Shown: positions 47,135 to 63,639 of the stretch, in pieces
Layout of the letters: each line of letters begins with the position of its first letter
Position numbering within the stretch: the first letter of the stretch is position 1
From: Cristatella mucedo
Lineage: Eukaryota; Bryozoa; Phylactolaemata; Cristatellidae
Assembly: GCA_009760855.2 (NCBI GenBank)
Contig: WPIO01000032.1
Location: 1,467,001 to 1,531,000 of the forward strand
DNA: 64,000 nt
Direction of reading: 5' to 3'
The notes under the pieces: model-generated
What the model saw: only the letters and a program-made list of their open reading frames with translations
Told to the model about the DNA's origin: nothing
Databases searched by the model: none
Program-made: the position numbers and the translations under genes

Positions 47135-50100
47135 TTTTTTAAATGTGCATCAATCTATTGATACCATGATCCACATAAACTGCATTACAAATAAAAGCAT
47201 ACTGCTATGTCTGTGAGCAGTCAAGCTTGTTGGCTGCATGTAAGCCTTCGGTATCACGAAGCTTTTCTAGATGCTTTAACTATTCCCAGGATAAGTGTCA
47301 TTTAATAAACCGTAGGGAAAGGGAATAACAAAGGCAAACAGTTTTAAATGTTTCTACGTGCACCCTATATTGCCCTAGAACTTCTGTGATAATCCAAATT
47401 TAGCACTCAGTGTAAGAGGCTGACGACGCGCAAGTTAGTGACAGGGCATTCAGCTTATGGTTTTCTGGTTTGAATAGAAAAACTGAATTTTCTATGCAAT
47501 TAATCCCTTAAATAGGAAACCCGCATATGCCCATACTTTGCTTCGGATGCATTCCCCGTCTCAGGCAGGGGTCATACCAAATCTGGGCTGCCTACAAGCA
47601 AGCCACTGCACTGTCATGACCATGGCTGCACCTTCACTCCCCCTCATGATTGGTTCCCTAAACCAAATCTATTTGCACTCGCAATGTCTATTTTTGCCAA
47701 CTTTCAGTTTTTGGATCGGTAACGTTTGAAGTACAATACAGCTGGTTTCTAATGCAAAAATAAACGATAGTGAATACTGAAGCCACTATACTTTTTGACG
47801 AGCCGGTATCTAAGCTGGATACTATTTGCAATTTCTTATTATTAACAGACCTTTAATCGCAACAAACACGAACCCTCGCGCACGAAGTACTTCCTCCATT
47901 TTCATTGTCATAACACTAACTGTAGCTTTATTGTTTTATTGCTCCCAGCGTCGGTACATGTCGTAAAGCGGTGAAGCTAGTGATTACAAATCCTTGTACC
48001 TATATGCAGACCACTGTTAGACGAAGTGGTTTACTGAAGCTGTTCTGATAATTATCAGAGGGAGATGCCTGAAAGCATATACCCAAGTGAGTGTATGTGA
48101 AAATGTTTCCAGAAGATATCCTGTCATCTCTTAAGCTTATTGCTAAACTACTACTTAACCTTTGTGAATCAGGCATGTAGTTCCGGGCTCTGGTACAACT
48201 AGGCGGCTTTGTAAAATTAGTGTTAAAGTAATTAATAAGGTCAATTGCATCGTCTCACCTACAAACCTACCTAATATTTCTACTATCAAGAACTATATTT
48301 TACCTCCAATGTCAATGTCACAGTCCTTTCTAAAATAAAATACAAGAGTCCTTCATAGGACCGTCATTGACTAGGTCACGTTTGTAGAGGTTTGTCACTT
48401 TAAAAGCCAATTTTCGTATGACTGATTATATCGTCGTTGCTGTCAATTGCTTTGGTGGAGTATGCAGCATGCAGCATAGCTGTAGAGATTCCGATACAAT
48501 ATCACATTACCTGCTTTTAGAGGTTGGTAAGAGGCACAGAGGTTTTGTTCGAGAAGGAGGAGCCAGCAGCGATTTCTCAGCTGGCAGAACCTAAGCAATT
48601 GATTTTGACTAATTGGGTTTCGATCAACATGACGCAGTTTCTAGTAACTAGGAGTTTGAAAATGTAATAATCAGCACTTTCATCGAAAAATTGGTGCTAT
48701 TCAAGCGAATTATCTATTGAAGGGCCGTACCGTGTTTTCTGGCAGCTAGTGTAATTAAGCAACCACTTAAGCCAACTAACATTGTTCACGGGGTGCCAGC
48801 ATTCTTAAAACACTAGAAAAGAGAGAAAGATATGCATAGTGAAACACACTTCCTCGAAGTTTATTGAGAAAAATGTCGCTGGACCACAAGGTAAACATCT
48901 TTCGAATGAATTTAAACCACTCAAGTTTAACTTAGTAGCCAACCTAGACGTGTGAGAGAGAGAGAGAGAGAGAGGGATAAAGAGGAGTATTTTACTTTTC
49001 ACGAAGATTAAGTATGGCAGTATATACGACCCCAATATGTAAATGGTGAATTTAAAATGAATTGAAACAACTTTTTTTACTTAGCAGCAAACCTTGGCGT
49101 CAGTAATTGTAAGGAGATTAAGCATGTACACCATCTGCGGGCAACTACTAGTGGTTCTTCGACTGACTGGTGAAGATCGTTTCAGTTCGTAACAATTCAT
49201 TATGGCTTGTGTAAGAACATAGTGGAGTAATAGATGCGAAATCTAAAAATGATTTATTTTAATCATCAACCTTCTGTATAGACACTCTTAGTTTGTTACC
49301 ATACCTTGGGATAAAGAGTCAATCTAGTCGATTATTCTTCTAGCTTCTTTGTCAGCAGTAAAGATAGGATTAGACAGTTCAACCCAAAGAGCCTTGCGAG
49401 CCGGACCCTTTAACCTTCGTTCTGTTCGTTCTCTTAACTCTCCTACTTCTGTCTGCCGGTGCTGCTGCTAATATTTTGACGTTTCTCTCACTCTTTGATA
49501 AAACCACAGTCCTCTCGAACCCAAACCTACTTATCGTCATCTGATTTGAATTTATGCTGCTATCTTGCAAAAAGGAATCGCATCATAAATCTTGTTTCTG
49601 CCTCAGCACTCGTACCTGCCTCTACCAGAAAGTCTGTCGTTGGGCCACTCAATGACAAATCAACACCTGACTAGGCAAACGTAAAGCAAATGTTTTCGGT
49701 CTTTTTCCATTGCTGCCAATGAAAAATTAAATGACTATTGAATACCCGCCTAATGCTAATAGCAAAAATTGGAACCTAACAAGTACAATCTAGTAAGATT
49801 GGATGGAAAATCCCCGTAAAGTCTTAATTGTTATGGGTTTATAATGAAATTCTCGTGACAGCTCACTTTTCTATTTTTTAAGCTGTATGACTGAAGTTTT
49901 GAAAACCGTGTTAGACCAAGTTCATCTTCAGCACTACTACCTCACACCGGCTTTGGTTGCACTGCAATGCCTTGATTTCAGCGATCAAGGATGTAAGGCG
50001 AATCTTTAAAACACGGTATATCCCAGGTATCGCCTTAATGTTAACTTCTTTTTGGTCTCTTCATCGTGCCTATGCAATCCCTGAGCACAATTTAGTCTTT

Positions 50101-50465
50101 TATTTGAATGCAAACGGCATTACGTTGCGCCTGTGGTTTAATCACTCTTTAGTTTCCGAAATGGGGAATTCTAACGATTTCTCTTGCAAAATTTATTTCT
50201 TATATTCACACACGGATGGCAGAATGCTATCTCAGATTGAATAATAACAAAATCTAAATTACTGCGTGAGCGAACACCTGGTGCTACTTGAGATTTGTAA
50301 GGCCTATTAATCAAAATGTCTCGGCAAAAGTCTGGTAGCATTTGCATTAAATCTTGGCATCATATTAAAAAACGACCAATAATTAGACGCTCAGATTACA
50401 TTAGCAATCAATCATGCATTATTTCAATTTCTTCTTTTATTTCAATAAATTCAATTCTTTCAATA
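47135..50465. other. No supported gene
   Basis: Scattered short frames only. A short (GA)n run sits at 48,953-48,975. Nothing else recognised. Confidence 0.4.
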
Positions 50466-50469
50466 AAAA

Positions 50470-50640
50470 CATAGGCAGCTAGAATTGCCTGTCGGGAGCA
50501 CCAGAACTGAGATATTGCACCACTACTCACCGACTAGTACTGGCTCCCCATCAAGCGAAGTACCAAGTTCAAGGTTCCACCACTCAATTCTCCGTCGCTA
50601 TATTCTCATTTTCTGGCCTACTTAAACGAAATAAGTTGTC
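50470..50640 (+). mobile_element. LINE fragment (thumb region)
   Basis: Reads ARIACREHQN, IAPLLTD and YWLPIKRSTKFKV, homologous to the ARLVCRGRRS/LADLHWLPV region of the LINEs. Confidence 0.6.
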
Positions 50641-53124
50641 ATGCTTCGCATCATAACAGAGCCTCTTCCGACTGAAGGTGTCGAGCGGATTTTCTGCGTG
50701 TGCACACGTTTATTGAAATGGTGCTCATCACTGCTAAAACGCCACGCTCTTCCTTTCCTGCAGATATATAAGCACTAGGAGCTGCAAAACAAGGTTCTGT
50801 TCCTATTGCTCTCATTAAGACGATCGCTGCCAAGTTATCTGACGATCTAGCTAATTGTCCGCTGGAGCTGACCTGATCTCTAGCTAGCCCTCGGCCTTAA
50901 GCTAACCATCCAGCCTCTCACCATTTGCAGTAACTCTTCAGCCGGCAGGCAAGCCTAGCTCTCAGGCATGCAGTGAATCCTCGGAAGGTTTTCGATAATC
51001 CCTCATAAACTTCAGCTGTTCCTCAAGAACAGTCGTCCTTTCAGCATGTTTTTCGCCTTGTCATCGAGTCAAGGAGATCTGTCTTCCGTCGGTTAATTCG
51101 CAGCTTCCAACCGAGAATAGATAGCAGTCTAAAGCACATCATCAACTTCCTGCCAAGAATCTCCTCAAGCTCGCGTTACTTTCTTAGGTTGCAGCCAGGC
51201 TTGTCTCGCCGTATTTAGTATATCTTTGGCTGGCAGACAAGCAGCACTTATAGTGTGTTCTCGGATTTTAGCCGACTAGCTTACTTTACCTCTAGCTAGT
51301 AATCTGCAGGCCCGGCATCTTCCTTAAGCTGTAGTTGACTTGTAGTGCAGTCTACTGCAGACTTCTCTGCCTGAAGCTTGCTGCTGCTCCTTGCCGTATT
51401 ATCTGACATTGCCAAGTATCCCGCCGGCCAAAATCTAGCATCCCCGGCTGGTATTTTACGGCACAGTTTAATTGTATTTCTCATCGAGTAGCTCTTCGGT
51501 ATTCGAAATCCAATTTACGTACAACTACACATCTCATCATAATGGCCATCGAAAGAATGCAAGTGGTAAAGAGAATTAGTTAGAGAACATATCAATCGGC
51601 TATTATGAAGGGCAGCATGTGCAATACTTTGGTATTTTTGTATTCTCACTTTAATACGAGCAATAACAGCAACTTCAGAATGTCAGAAACAATAGAGCAC
51701 TTGTCTGGCACACTTCACTAATCAAAACCTACTCTTAGCAATTAACGGCGAACGGCTGGGTGCTTGGATCTGCTGTGTGGGCATGTCAGCTGACCTACTC
51801 ATAAAGAGAGGCTTTTTTAATCACTAAAAAAGGAAACCAGTTTGCAATGATTTTTGTAAAGCAAATAAGTAAAAAAGTTCTCTTAGAAAGACGGCTGACT
51901 TTTCAAGCTGCCATCATACACATTTTAGAGAAGGCGCTCGTATTCAGAATTATGCGGGAACCATACAAGTGGTAATGGATATTCTAGAGCTGTAGTTTGC
52001 TGCCAAAAAAGACGTGTTTTTGAAGTCTCGCACCTCAATTTAATCTGATAGTGAGATAACCCATCACCGATTCACACTAGATTTCCAATGGAAAATGCTT
52101 TCATCTATTCCCCTGTAATAAATTTGCACCAGCCAGATCACGACCACCCAGGAAACCATTAGTGGTTGTTTAAGTACTGTATAAAGGAAACGAATGTTTT
52201 AGTATAAATAGTTTGGATGGAAGAAATGAAGTAGCAATTCTTCACTGGTACTTCGTGTCCTGAAGTGATTTTTTATATGCAGAGCAGTTGCTGTTTGGAT
52301 GAATGTCTTTTGGGGTCCATTGAATTTACTGTTCTACACTCGGGAAATGGACTTATTTGATGAAAGCATGGGCTATGCTACCATAAACAGACCTGCTCGT
52401 TGTGATACGAAGTCGGTGAATAGTTAGCAGTACTTCATTGATTTATGTCTTCTAGAATATTTAGTGATTGTTTAAAGACTAGCACCATTACGAGCGGTAT
52501 GTTCTCTGACCAAAGGACTGGTGTTTCATCGCTATACGAGTGCATTTGTAATAAAACGAGCGCCTGATCTTAACCTAGAGTTGGTATTGCTCATTCAGCT
52601 TGCTAAAAGCCCTCGGTATGCGGATAAACACTTGTTCTTTTGATCCGGTCCCCGTTGAGTTCGAGAGCACACAGGGGGAGAAAAGCGATCGGAATAGTAA
52701 GCTGGTACAAACAAGCCGTGTGACCTGTGAGCCAAGTATATGGTCTTGAAGTCAATATTGAAGCTTAATAAGAGTGTTGACTGTCTGAAACACGCTTGAG
52801 AGTTAACTAAGTCAATCCTGTGCAATTATACGGTTCTAACAGGCATTATGATGCATCAAGCATTCCTAAAACCTCCTTTTTTTTTAGAGCGGACTGTTTT
52901 TAGAACAAATCCAAAAATATCTTCGAGATCCAAGTTTTTCATCCTACAGGGCATCTAATATCGGATACCGACTTAAAGAGAACGTTTTTTTATGAGCATA
53001 AGTTATTATCTGTTGTAATCGCTGAAGTTTATTCTGCTCGCTTTTATAGGATCCCTATTATAATAGTGATAACTCGATGCCAACATATTGGTAAATTACT
53101 TATAATTACATAAACCTAGCCCAA

Positions 53125-53205
53125 AAGCTTTTGCCTGTAAGAGTCGACCTTTTTCAGGGCTGAGGATAGTAGCCATTTCCATAAAGCCTCTCGGGTATGT
53201 TGGCG
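53125..53205 (+). repeat. Dispersed repeat, copy 1
   Basis: TTTTGCCTGTAAGAGTCGACC, GCTGAGGATAGTAGCC and AAAGCCT recur in the same order at 54,407-54,480. Family unknown. Confidence 0.45.
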
Positions 53206-54404
53206 ACTAGCTAACGGCTTTAGCTTCGTGAATACTTAATGCTTCAGGTTCTTTCCCAGTCTCTCTGACACGTTGTTGCTGGCGTAAATGCCTTTTCTTT
53301 TCAGAATCGGTTAATGCCGCTTCTTGATTTGTATTTATTCAATAATTTTACTGACTGCTAATTTAAATTTTACAGTCAATTCAATGTAATTTAAAAATAT
53401 TGTTGAACTTAGAACGCAGTAGCTCAAATGTCAAACTCAACTTTAGTCAAATCAGACAGATTTCCAATATACCAACTAAGACAGTCCAGCCGTAGCGCAG
53501 GAAGCACAAGTACGCACTTAAGCGGAAGTGCATAGACTTCAAGCAATCGATATCCTTTGTAAACCTGTTGGAATTACACATCCGTTTACGCGTTTTAAGC
53601 TCGATAATTTTTCAATTAATTTCAAATATAGGATTAGCAGTGCTATTTGCAGCCACGGATGAAAACTAGCAACCTATCTCCCACCTTTTTGCTACTCGTC
53701 GTTGCTGTACCTGTAGGCTTTGCCGATCAAGCGATGCGACCTGAGAGCGATCTTGAAGTACATTAGATACTCGGTAAGGAGCATTTGATGCCATAAAGAG
53801 TTGCAACTAGGAATCAATTATATACATTCTGCGAAGTTAAATGGTTGTATTTTATCAGACTTTATTACGGATAAGGCATTGCAATACTTATGTTATGTAG
53901 TGTACTGATTCTCGGACAGTTCTGGAAATATCCTCCTTAACGTGCCACAAGCTTCTAATTAACATAAAGCCAATCATATGACAGAGTATATAGGATCAGG
54001 TAAATGTGGTAACGAAGACATTTTTTGCTTAAAATGCAATTTTACCTGGGCTAAATCACATGCAAGTTTCTCCTGCTCGCTTGAACTAAATCACTATTTG
54101 TTGTGAGGCCCTTCGTGTCCGGTGCCCTAGGCAGCTGTTCGCCCAAAAATGTAGTCTGCTGGCGGACCTCGGCAGTCTGCGAGCGGAGCGGACGGCATTG
54201 AGGCCGCTGTGAGCCTTGGACTCCTTTTCCGCGTCGGGAATACTGTGTCGTCCTTGTGCCTGATTCGCTGGTATTCCCGCAGGTATAGCCTCTCCAGCTA
54301 ATGTACCGTTACATATTCACATATCTCAATAAATCAACAGCACTTCAAAGCCACGAGGCTTCTAAGCTGCTTATAGTTCATAGGTCAATAGACTCAGCCC
54401 TTCA

Positions 54405-54482
54405 GGTTTTGCCTGTGAAAGTTTACCTGTTTCGGTGCTAAGGATAGTAGTTGCTTGCTAAAAGCCTTGCTACGATTGCATC
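54405..54482 (+). repeat. Dispersed repeat, copy 2
   Basis: TTTTGCCTGTGAAAGTTTACC, GCTAAGGATAGTAG and AAAGCCTTG match copy 1. Confidence 0.45.
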
Positions 54483-56774
54483 ACGTCCATGCGCATCTCG
54501 TGATAGCGAAAACAGTCATCAAATTGACAGCTGTTAAAAAATAGCTTAGGTGACCGCACCGAGACTAGGTCAGTTGTAAAGGGTTTATTGCATCTCATTC
54601 AGCATGTGCATGCTAGAACATGTTCATGAACAGCCAGAGTGGCTTAGTGCCAATTCTCCTGTATTCATCATCTTGTTTTAGCGTGATACCACAAGGCCAT
54701 TAGCCGGTATGACAATGGGGTCAGCTGCTGTGTATAAGGGGTGAGACGGTGTGACAAAAATCGGTTTCGGCTCACTTTTCTGTAAATGGAACACGCATGT
54801 ATAGCTCGTAAGCGTCAACCTCTGGTTCTTAGGTAGCCACTGCTTATCCGAAATGACGAATCTGCATTCGAGATGTTCCTGAAAATCAATTTGAACATTG
54901 CTTACTCATGAAACCAGAGAAAACCAGGAAGGATATTTAATTCCTACGGTAGTCACTACAGTCAACTTCTCTCATGATAGTTAGCTTTAGAAATGTATCA
55001 GTTTCTCTGAACTTTTGATTTTGACATATTTTGAAAATTAAAAAAGAATCATGAAATTCGCACATTTATCAATTGGGTAGCATCTAGGATTGACATTTAC
55101 TTAGTCAGGTGAGCACCAAATTTAAAGAGCGCGTTCACTTATTGGTTGAATTCTAAACTGACTACTAATAACCAGTTACTACACTACATACATCTGAGCA
55201 CCAATATATTGCCTGGGTCATCAAACTGAGAGGTTAGATTCACCCAGCGAGTGAAATGAAAGCCGTTGGCGGTAGTACCAGTCCAATGGGTTATTGTATT
55301 GAACATCGTCTTTAGTGGTCCAATATGGAGATTTTTGGATGCCAAAACTAATACTGCTATGTAGGGCCACTTGTACCGCAGCAGCATCTTAATTAAGAGA
55401 TTTGTTTAAAGTGCCACTAGACTCGTAAGGGCTTTCAAAATTTAGTAAGTGCCACTTTAGCTGCTAAAACTAAGCAATTGTCGCACATTATTTTGGCCGC
55501 CAAAATATAAAGCTGCTTGAGCGAATCACCAAAACCGTGCTCTAAACGTATCTTACGAACTCTAAAAGTCAAGCTTTCTTGCATTAGCTAGGTCAAATTG
55601 ATATGAACTTTGTGCCATCCTTGTTTCCAAGCATTTATGTTATCAAACATTTAGAGTTCTCTATTACTTTAATTATAACCAATGATAAATCTTAAAATAC
55701 CAACTCAAAGTCTACGCTGTGAAACAGTAAAGGTACATGAAGGTTTTATGGACAGATAGGCAATAAATTCCAAGTCAAATTTTCTACTTGTTTGCTACCC
55801 TCATTTGGTTAATAGCAGTCTTACTTGACCGCAGTATTAAAAACGAAGCACAAGCCCTTAACTTTCTAAGAGTTAAGCTAACTGTCGCCGCTGTTTGGGT
55901 GCAGAAGGTCGTTCCAAAAGCAGTTTGCATGGCTATCCTGCTGTAGTCCAGCTCCATTGAAATACAATAGCAAAATGGCCTCAAAAAGCTTGCTTTTCAG
56001 CTGTGCAGCCATTGCATCATCTGCCGGCTGGGCTATATTAGCCTGTAAATCAGGTGACACGGGCTCAGGACTCACAAAAGAAACTGGGGCAAGCTGAGGT
56101 TTTTTCCGGAGTTTCGCTAGAATAGGGCCAAACGCGCTTATTCAGAGGCCCTCGAGGTATTAGCTCCTGTGGACCCGCCGAACGACGACTTCGCGACAGA
56201 TAATTAGCTGCGATTTATATTTTAAGTAAGCAAGCTGTTGTGTTGCTCCGGTCGGGAATCGAAACTGCACAATGACGTCAGATAGTGAGAATAAATTGCA
56301 TTAAATTAGTAATATAAAGGACTAATTAAAATAAGGATTCTTTTCATAGTTAATAAATTAATAAATCGTCTGTTGAACCTCTTTTAACGTGCCGACGGAT
56401 TTTCATGAGAGGCCATACTGGTCTTGGCTTGCTGACATTGTTCGAGCGAACATGCATCGGACACCTAGAATGGCTTTCGTAAACAAGTCTTACATTGAAC
56501 TTTGGAAATCTTAAAACGAGAACTTATATGGCTTAATGTTAGGTCCCGGTTTAATTCGACAATTGTTTGAAATAGTTTGCTTCAAAGTGAGTTAAGAGTA
56601 TTCACACCTATGATGGAGTATAAATGTTTGTGAAACGATTCAGGAACTGTGCGAAAATAACATCATCACGTAAGCTATTAACATTTTACTTTGACGTTTT
56701 GAGTAACGTGACGCGATTTTTTTTCTGAAGATTACCAGGCATTCTCACTTCCATGTCCGACTGATGATTGCATA

Positions 56775-57312
56775 ACCGGTCAAGCAACGGATTGACTTCG
56801 AGGTTTTGTCGCTCACTTTTAGGTCACTTCGTTCTTTGGCTCCGGCCTACCTCTCAGATCTACTCCCCCTTCAGGCCAAGCATAGTACCACCCGCTTTTC
56901 GGAATCCAAAAGTTTACCAATACCTCGTACAAACCCCAAATCCTTTGGAGACCGTGCATCTAGTTCGTATACTCCCAAAGCCTGGAACTCCCTCCCGACT
57001 TGCGTCAGAACATCCCCTGACTTGACCACATTTAAAAAGAACTTGAAAAAACACCTATTTAGGACAGCATTTAGTGGGTCCCTGTGATTCGTCCTTGATG
57101 TGCTTATGCGTGCTGACACTGTGCTTGCTGCCACTAACCACATTTGCATACTGACCCTGTGCATGTCACCCCTAACCATGTTATTCATGTTGTTTATCAA
57201 GCATATTACTCACCATTCAATTGCATTTCCTTTTGCTGCAAATGTAAAGCGCTTAGAATGAGATTGAGTTCCCTGAGGGTGCTTTATCAAGTACATTGTT
57301 ATTATTATTATT
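56775..57312 (+). mobile_element. LINE family 1 3'-end fragment, well preserved
   Basis: Encodes the ORF2 C-terminus intact from about 56,806 to TGA at 57,087 (SLTFRSLRSLAPAYLSDLL, SYTPKAWNSLPTCVRTSP), followed by a 3' UTR ending GAGGGTGCTTTATCAAG and (ATT)n near 57,310. It probably is one of the youngest copies. Confidence 0.85.
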
Positions 57313-57314
57313 AA

Positions 57315-59500
57315 CAAAGCTACGTGATAGTTCATCTCAACCCCTATTTGTAAATAACTATGCATATTTGATCCTAGTTTGCTAGGCTGTTTCGGGGCGT
57401 GCATGTAATCCTCTACGCATGTTCTTGAACGTCGTGCTTTCTATATCATAAATAGCACGGTAATAGCTTAGAAATCCCAATGCCTTTCATGCCAAATGCC
57501 ATATTTTCCACCATCGTGCTCACAAAAATTGTTAGAAAAAATACCGCGATTACAAAGATTTGAATACAGTGTGATTTATTGCGCATACATTTTCTGTATT
57601 TTTGGTTTATTAATTATTCGTAAAACTAAGCAATTGCCCAGCATCAATTTATGATTATTAAGGAACATCCAACCGCTATTCCCATGTGTGCTAAAAGCGT
57701 GCGTGAAGCAGTGCAATAAGCCTTCGCCAGATAACATAATAAAGGCATGACTCACCCGCGTGAGAAAGGACAATTAGTTGAGCCAAAACCTAGTAAACTT
57801 GCAAGCAAACTAAATAGTTCGATTGTCAAGCCTTTCCTTGATTGTTCGATTTTCTTTGCTTTTTATCACTTACCTTGATCCGAATGAGTCCCGCAAGATT
57901 GCAATTTAGGTAGCCTCTTGTATCATTTACAAGCTTAATGGACATCACCATGACACATGTCGGTACTTAATAATTCAAATCCTCCGGACAATTTCCATTT
58001 AAAATAAAAGATGACAAGACGAGCAACGGAAGCATGGCTGAAATAATTTTCAGCCCATACAGTGGCTACCGACATCTTCCTATCTATCGAAGGCCAGCCG
58101 AGTGGCTTTCCGCTACGGCCGGGTTTTTATTTAAGCTCGACGATCTATTGCTCGTCTGATGGGCTTTTAGAATTGAATCATGATCTGAGGGAAAGTCCTG
58201 GTAGCTTAAGTTTGGTGCAATCACAGTCAGATTACGCAGCCAGATGTGTTCCGCCGCCAGGCTTCGAAATTAGTGGCGACATCGAGACTTGCCACTGGTG
58301 CTCCAGCAGTGTGGCGGTCGAGAGGCGAATTCAATTCTTGAAAGATTTTCCTCAGTAATAATTTTAAGTCTCTAATAGCTTCCTTAGTTCCAAAGCATTG
58401 ACCTTCCGAAACCAGCTACTCAACCTTGCCAGCAAAACCTACCAGCGAGTACTAACGTTTGCTCTCCCACTAAGGTCTTGATATCCAACCGAGCAAATCA
58501 CGTTACTTAAGCCCGCGTAGAAATGTAACTAATTAAAAACTGGCGTTCCGTAAAGTAAAAAAAGGATTTAATTAACTCTATTACCTGTTCACAATGGGCT
58601 TTTCACGTGAAAGTGGAAGCCCTTTTAGCACAGACAATCGGACGTTTTTATGTACCAACATTTTGAAAAATAAGGGAAAGGATGTCCGGTACCTAAGTAT
58701 TTAGAGCGTACTAGCATAATCATTACATGTGAAATGGCTTACAATTTTTCTGGCTTTCCATGATAGGTTTAATGAAACAATTATGGCGATGCATCTCCTA
58801 TCCATTGACCTTGTTTATGCCTCCTCAAGGTAAAGGTTGTTCATCTTCGGAAAATTTTCCCTGAGGTGGGCTCAGAATTCGCAGCAGTAACTATTGTAAT
58901 AGCACATCAATCTACAATCCACTGAAAAATACTTCAGCCAGACAAAATAAGTTGCGTATAAGAAATGTTCCTTTTTCACATTGCCCTTGGTGCATCCATA
59001 ACTCTTCGACAAATAAAAATGCAAGAGCTAGAGGGAGAATTACAAGGCCCACTGTGGCGATATTAGTGCAACCAGTAAAAGTCGGTAGATTTCTAGCTAT
59101 CCGGAAGCTCATCGTTTTCGCTTTTTGTCAGAGCCATTGCAAGAAGCGTAAAACTATGAACTTTCTCAAAATTGAAGATACCAAAATTTTCTCGTCCATG
59201 TCAAGCAAATCTGGCCCAGAGCCACGTCATTTACAACGTAGCATCAACCAGCAGTGACTGCCGAGTTTCTACAGCAAAATATATTTCAAAGCTGAGCCCT
59301 TCTTTCAGATTCTTTCACAGTTAAGGTTCTATTCACTAATAATTGTCTTTTTACAGAAAAACGCCCTAATGTGAAAGTAAGAGTTCATTCTATTCTACTC
59401 CATTACTAAATTGTGTGCTTTGCCTCTTGGTCACAAGTTGACACTAAAGCAGGCCGAGTGAACTTGCTGTTTATTATAACGTATTTCAGATTTCTGCCTC
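57315..59500. other. No supported gene
   Basis: No domain, although a 98-codon plus frame at 58,062-58,358 lies in slightly GC-richer DNA. An AATAAA on the minus strand at 59,470-59,475 could serve cystatin gene A. Confidence 0.4.
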
Positions 59501-59502
59501 AA

Positions 59503-59587
59503 TAAGAATAATAATAATTCACTTGATAAAACGCTCTCAGAGAACTCAATCTCTTCCAAGGTGCTTTGCATTTGCTGCAAAAGGAGC
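59503..59587 (-). mobile_element. LINE family 1 3' tail
   Basis: AATAATAATAATTCACTTGA, TAAAACGCTCTCAGAGAACT, AGGTGCTTTGCATTTGCTGC: complement of the LINE 3' end, inserted in the 3' flank of gene A. Confidence 0.75.
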
Positions 59588-59690
59588 AAACGCAGAGAGA
59601 CGGATGAAAGTTCGAGGCCTACCTAAATAGAAAAACGGGCAAGCGGAGAGTAACTACACTCTGACGCACTGTAACGGATCGACATCTGTG

Positions 59691-62365
<2,675 letters not shown>

Positions 62366-62419
62366 TATGACGCTGACCTCGAGCTGCGACGTGGAGCTTG
62401 CTTGCGTTTTGTCGAGGGA

Positions 62420-62435
62420 CGGTCCCTATAAAGAC
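62420..62435 (-). promoter_or_regulatory. Candidate TATA box of cystatin gene A
   Basis: On the minus strand TCTTTATAGGGACC lies about 60 bases upstream of the ATG, similar in position to the candidate of gene B. Weak match. Confidence 0.25.
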
Positions 62436-62519
62436 AGGTGCCTGCCAGGAGTGCCCGTTTGATTGGTCGGCCGCTATAAGAGGCCTGTAGCCCTCTGAAA
62501 TCACTGGTTCTCTGAAAAT

Positions 62520-63550
62520 CTGTGCAGTAGCTAGAAGATTTCAGATAGTGACAGCACTGGAGGAATCAAGTAACTATGAATCGTCTCACATCCTTAGCCA
62601 TACCTTAAGTTTTATTCTCCGATCCGCGGGCGCGCGTGATGACGTAATTTAAAAATTACCGCCTGACGGCGAGGTACGTACTGCTTGGTGGCTGGATTAA
62701 TATGCTGTAAGGTACTGCGATCTTGCCTACGAGATCGCCTCATACGTTTAAGTACTTGATCAAAGGTGATTCAGTAACAAAAATAAGGGTACCACTGAAG
62801 TTTGAGATGCACACTCATTGGACAACGACGAAGGCAAGCTATGGTCTGTCTTAGCACCCACGACCCTATGGTGGCCGATATTCTCATTACCAATTCACTT
62901 ATTTAGCAGCAGGCAGGCACCGAGCATAGAGCGTCCAAAGTTATGGGTATCACTAAAAGACGGAAACTCAATATTTCGTCGAGGAATTGCTTTAGCCATT
63001 AATAAAACATATTTTTGCTATTGTCATCACTGTATATTATTTGTAGCGGCAGTAAGGCAGAGCAGCCTCAACAGGTACTACAGAGTGAAGCTCTCATGCC
63101 TGTGCTGCAGAAGTGACAGACGGCCAAGAGTTCGTCTAATTATTAAATTGAGCATAGAAGCCTGTACAGCTTCGGCATGAGCAGGAGTCTCCACCACGAA
63201 TCTAGTTCGAATCGGGCAGAAAAGCAGTGTTAGTAGAACAAACCCTCTTGACAAGTGAAAAAACTTTAATCGGCCTTACATACACTTGTTTGCCAGGTAC
63301 TTGCTTCTTACTTAGAACTAAATAGTCCCTATACTGAAAAATGCTGATTTGTTTCGTTTGGTCAAGAATACTTGTAGCAACCACTGGCTTCCCAAGTACT
63401 GGCCAGCTATGAAATCGATCTCTCTCGATGTCAGACTTTCCTGAACCTACATCCATCTTGTGGTGGCTGACAAAGGCCGCTTCTCTCCCGCCACGAGGGC
63501 TAAGCGGACATACTTTTTTGTCTGCATGCGAGTGGGCGTGCTCGTGGGCG
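62520..63550. other. No supported gene
   Basis: Upstream flank of gene A; a 120-codon plus frame at 62,818-63,180 has no recognisable domain. Confidence 0.35.
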
Positions 63551-63632
63551 TGCTCGTATGTGTGTGTGTGTGTGTATGTGTGTGTGTGCGAGCGTGTGCA
63601 TCTGTGTATGTGTGTGTGTTTCTGTGTGATCA
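63533..63632. repeat. (GT)n-rich microsatellite
   Basis: GTGTGTGT runs separated by GTAT, GCGAGC and CATCT interruptions, preceded by two CGTGGGCGTGCT units. Confidence 0.9.
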
Positions 63633-63639
63633 TGAGTGT

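Larger units (their letters stand above)
50645..56770. other. Gene-poor stretch
   Basis: About 6 kb without a recognisable gene. Features of note are a GC-richer patch at 54,110-54,310 followed by an AATAAA (near 54,330), and a dispersed repeat pair listed separately. Open frames under 80 codons look random. Confidence 0.4.

Noticed and set aside
58430-58520. Cystatin-like C-terminal reading (CSVGYQDLSGRANV) on the minus strand
   Set aside because: Resembles exon 4 of gene A, but the only AG upstream gives the wrong phase and the spacing from gene A is 1.3 kb with no support.
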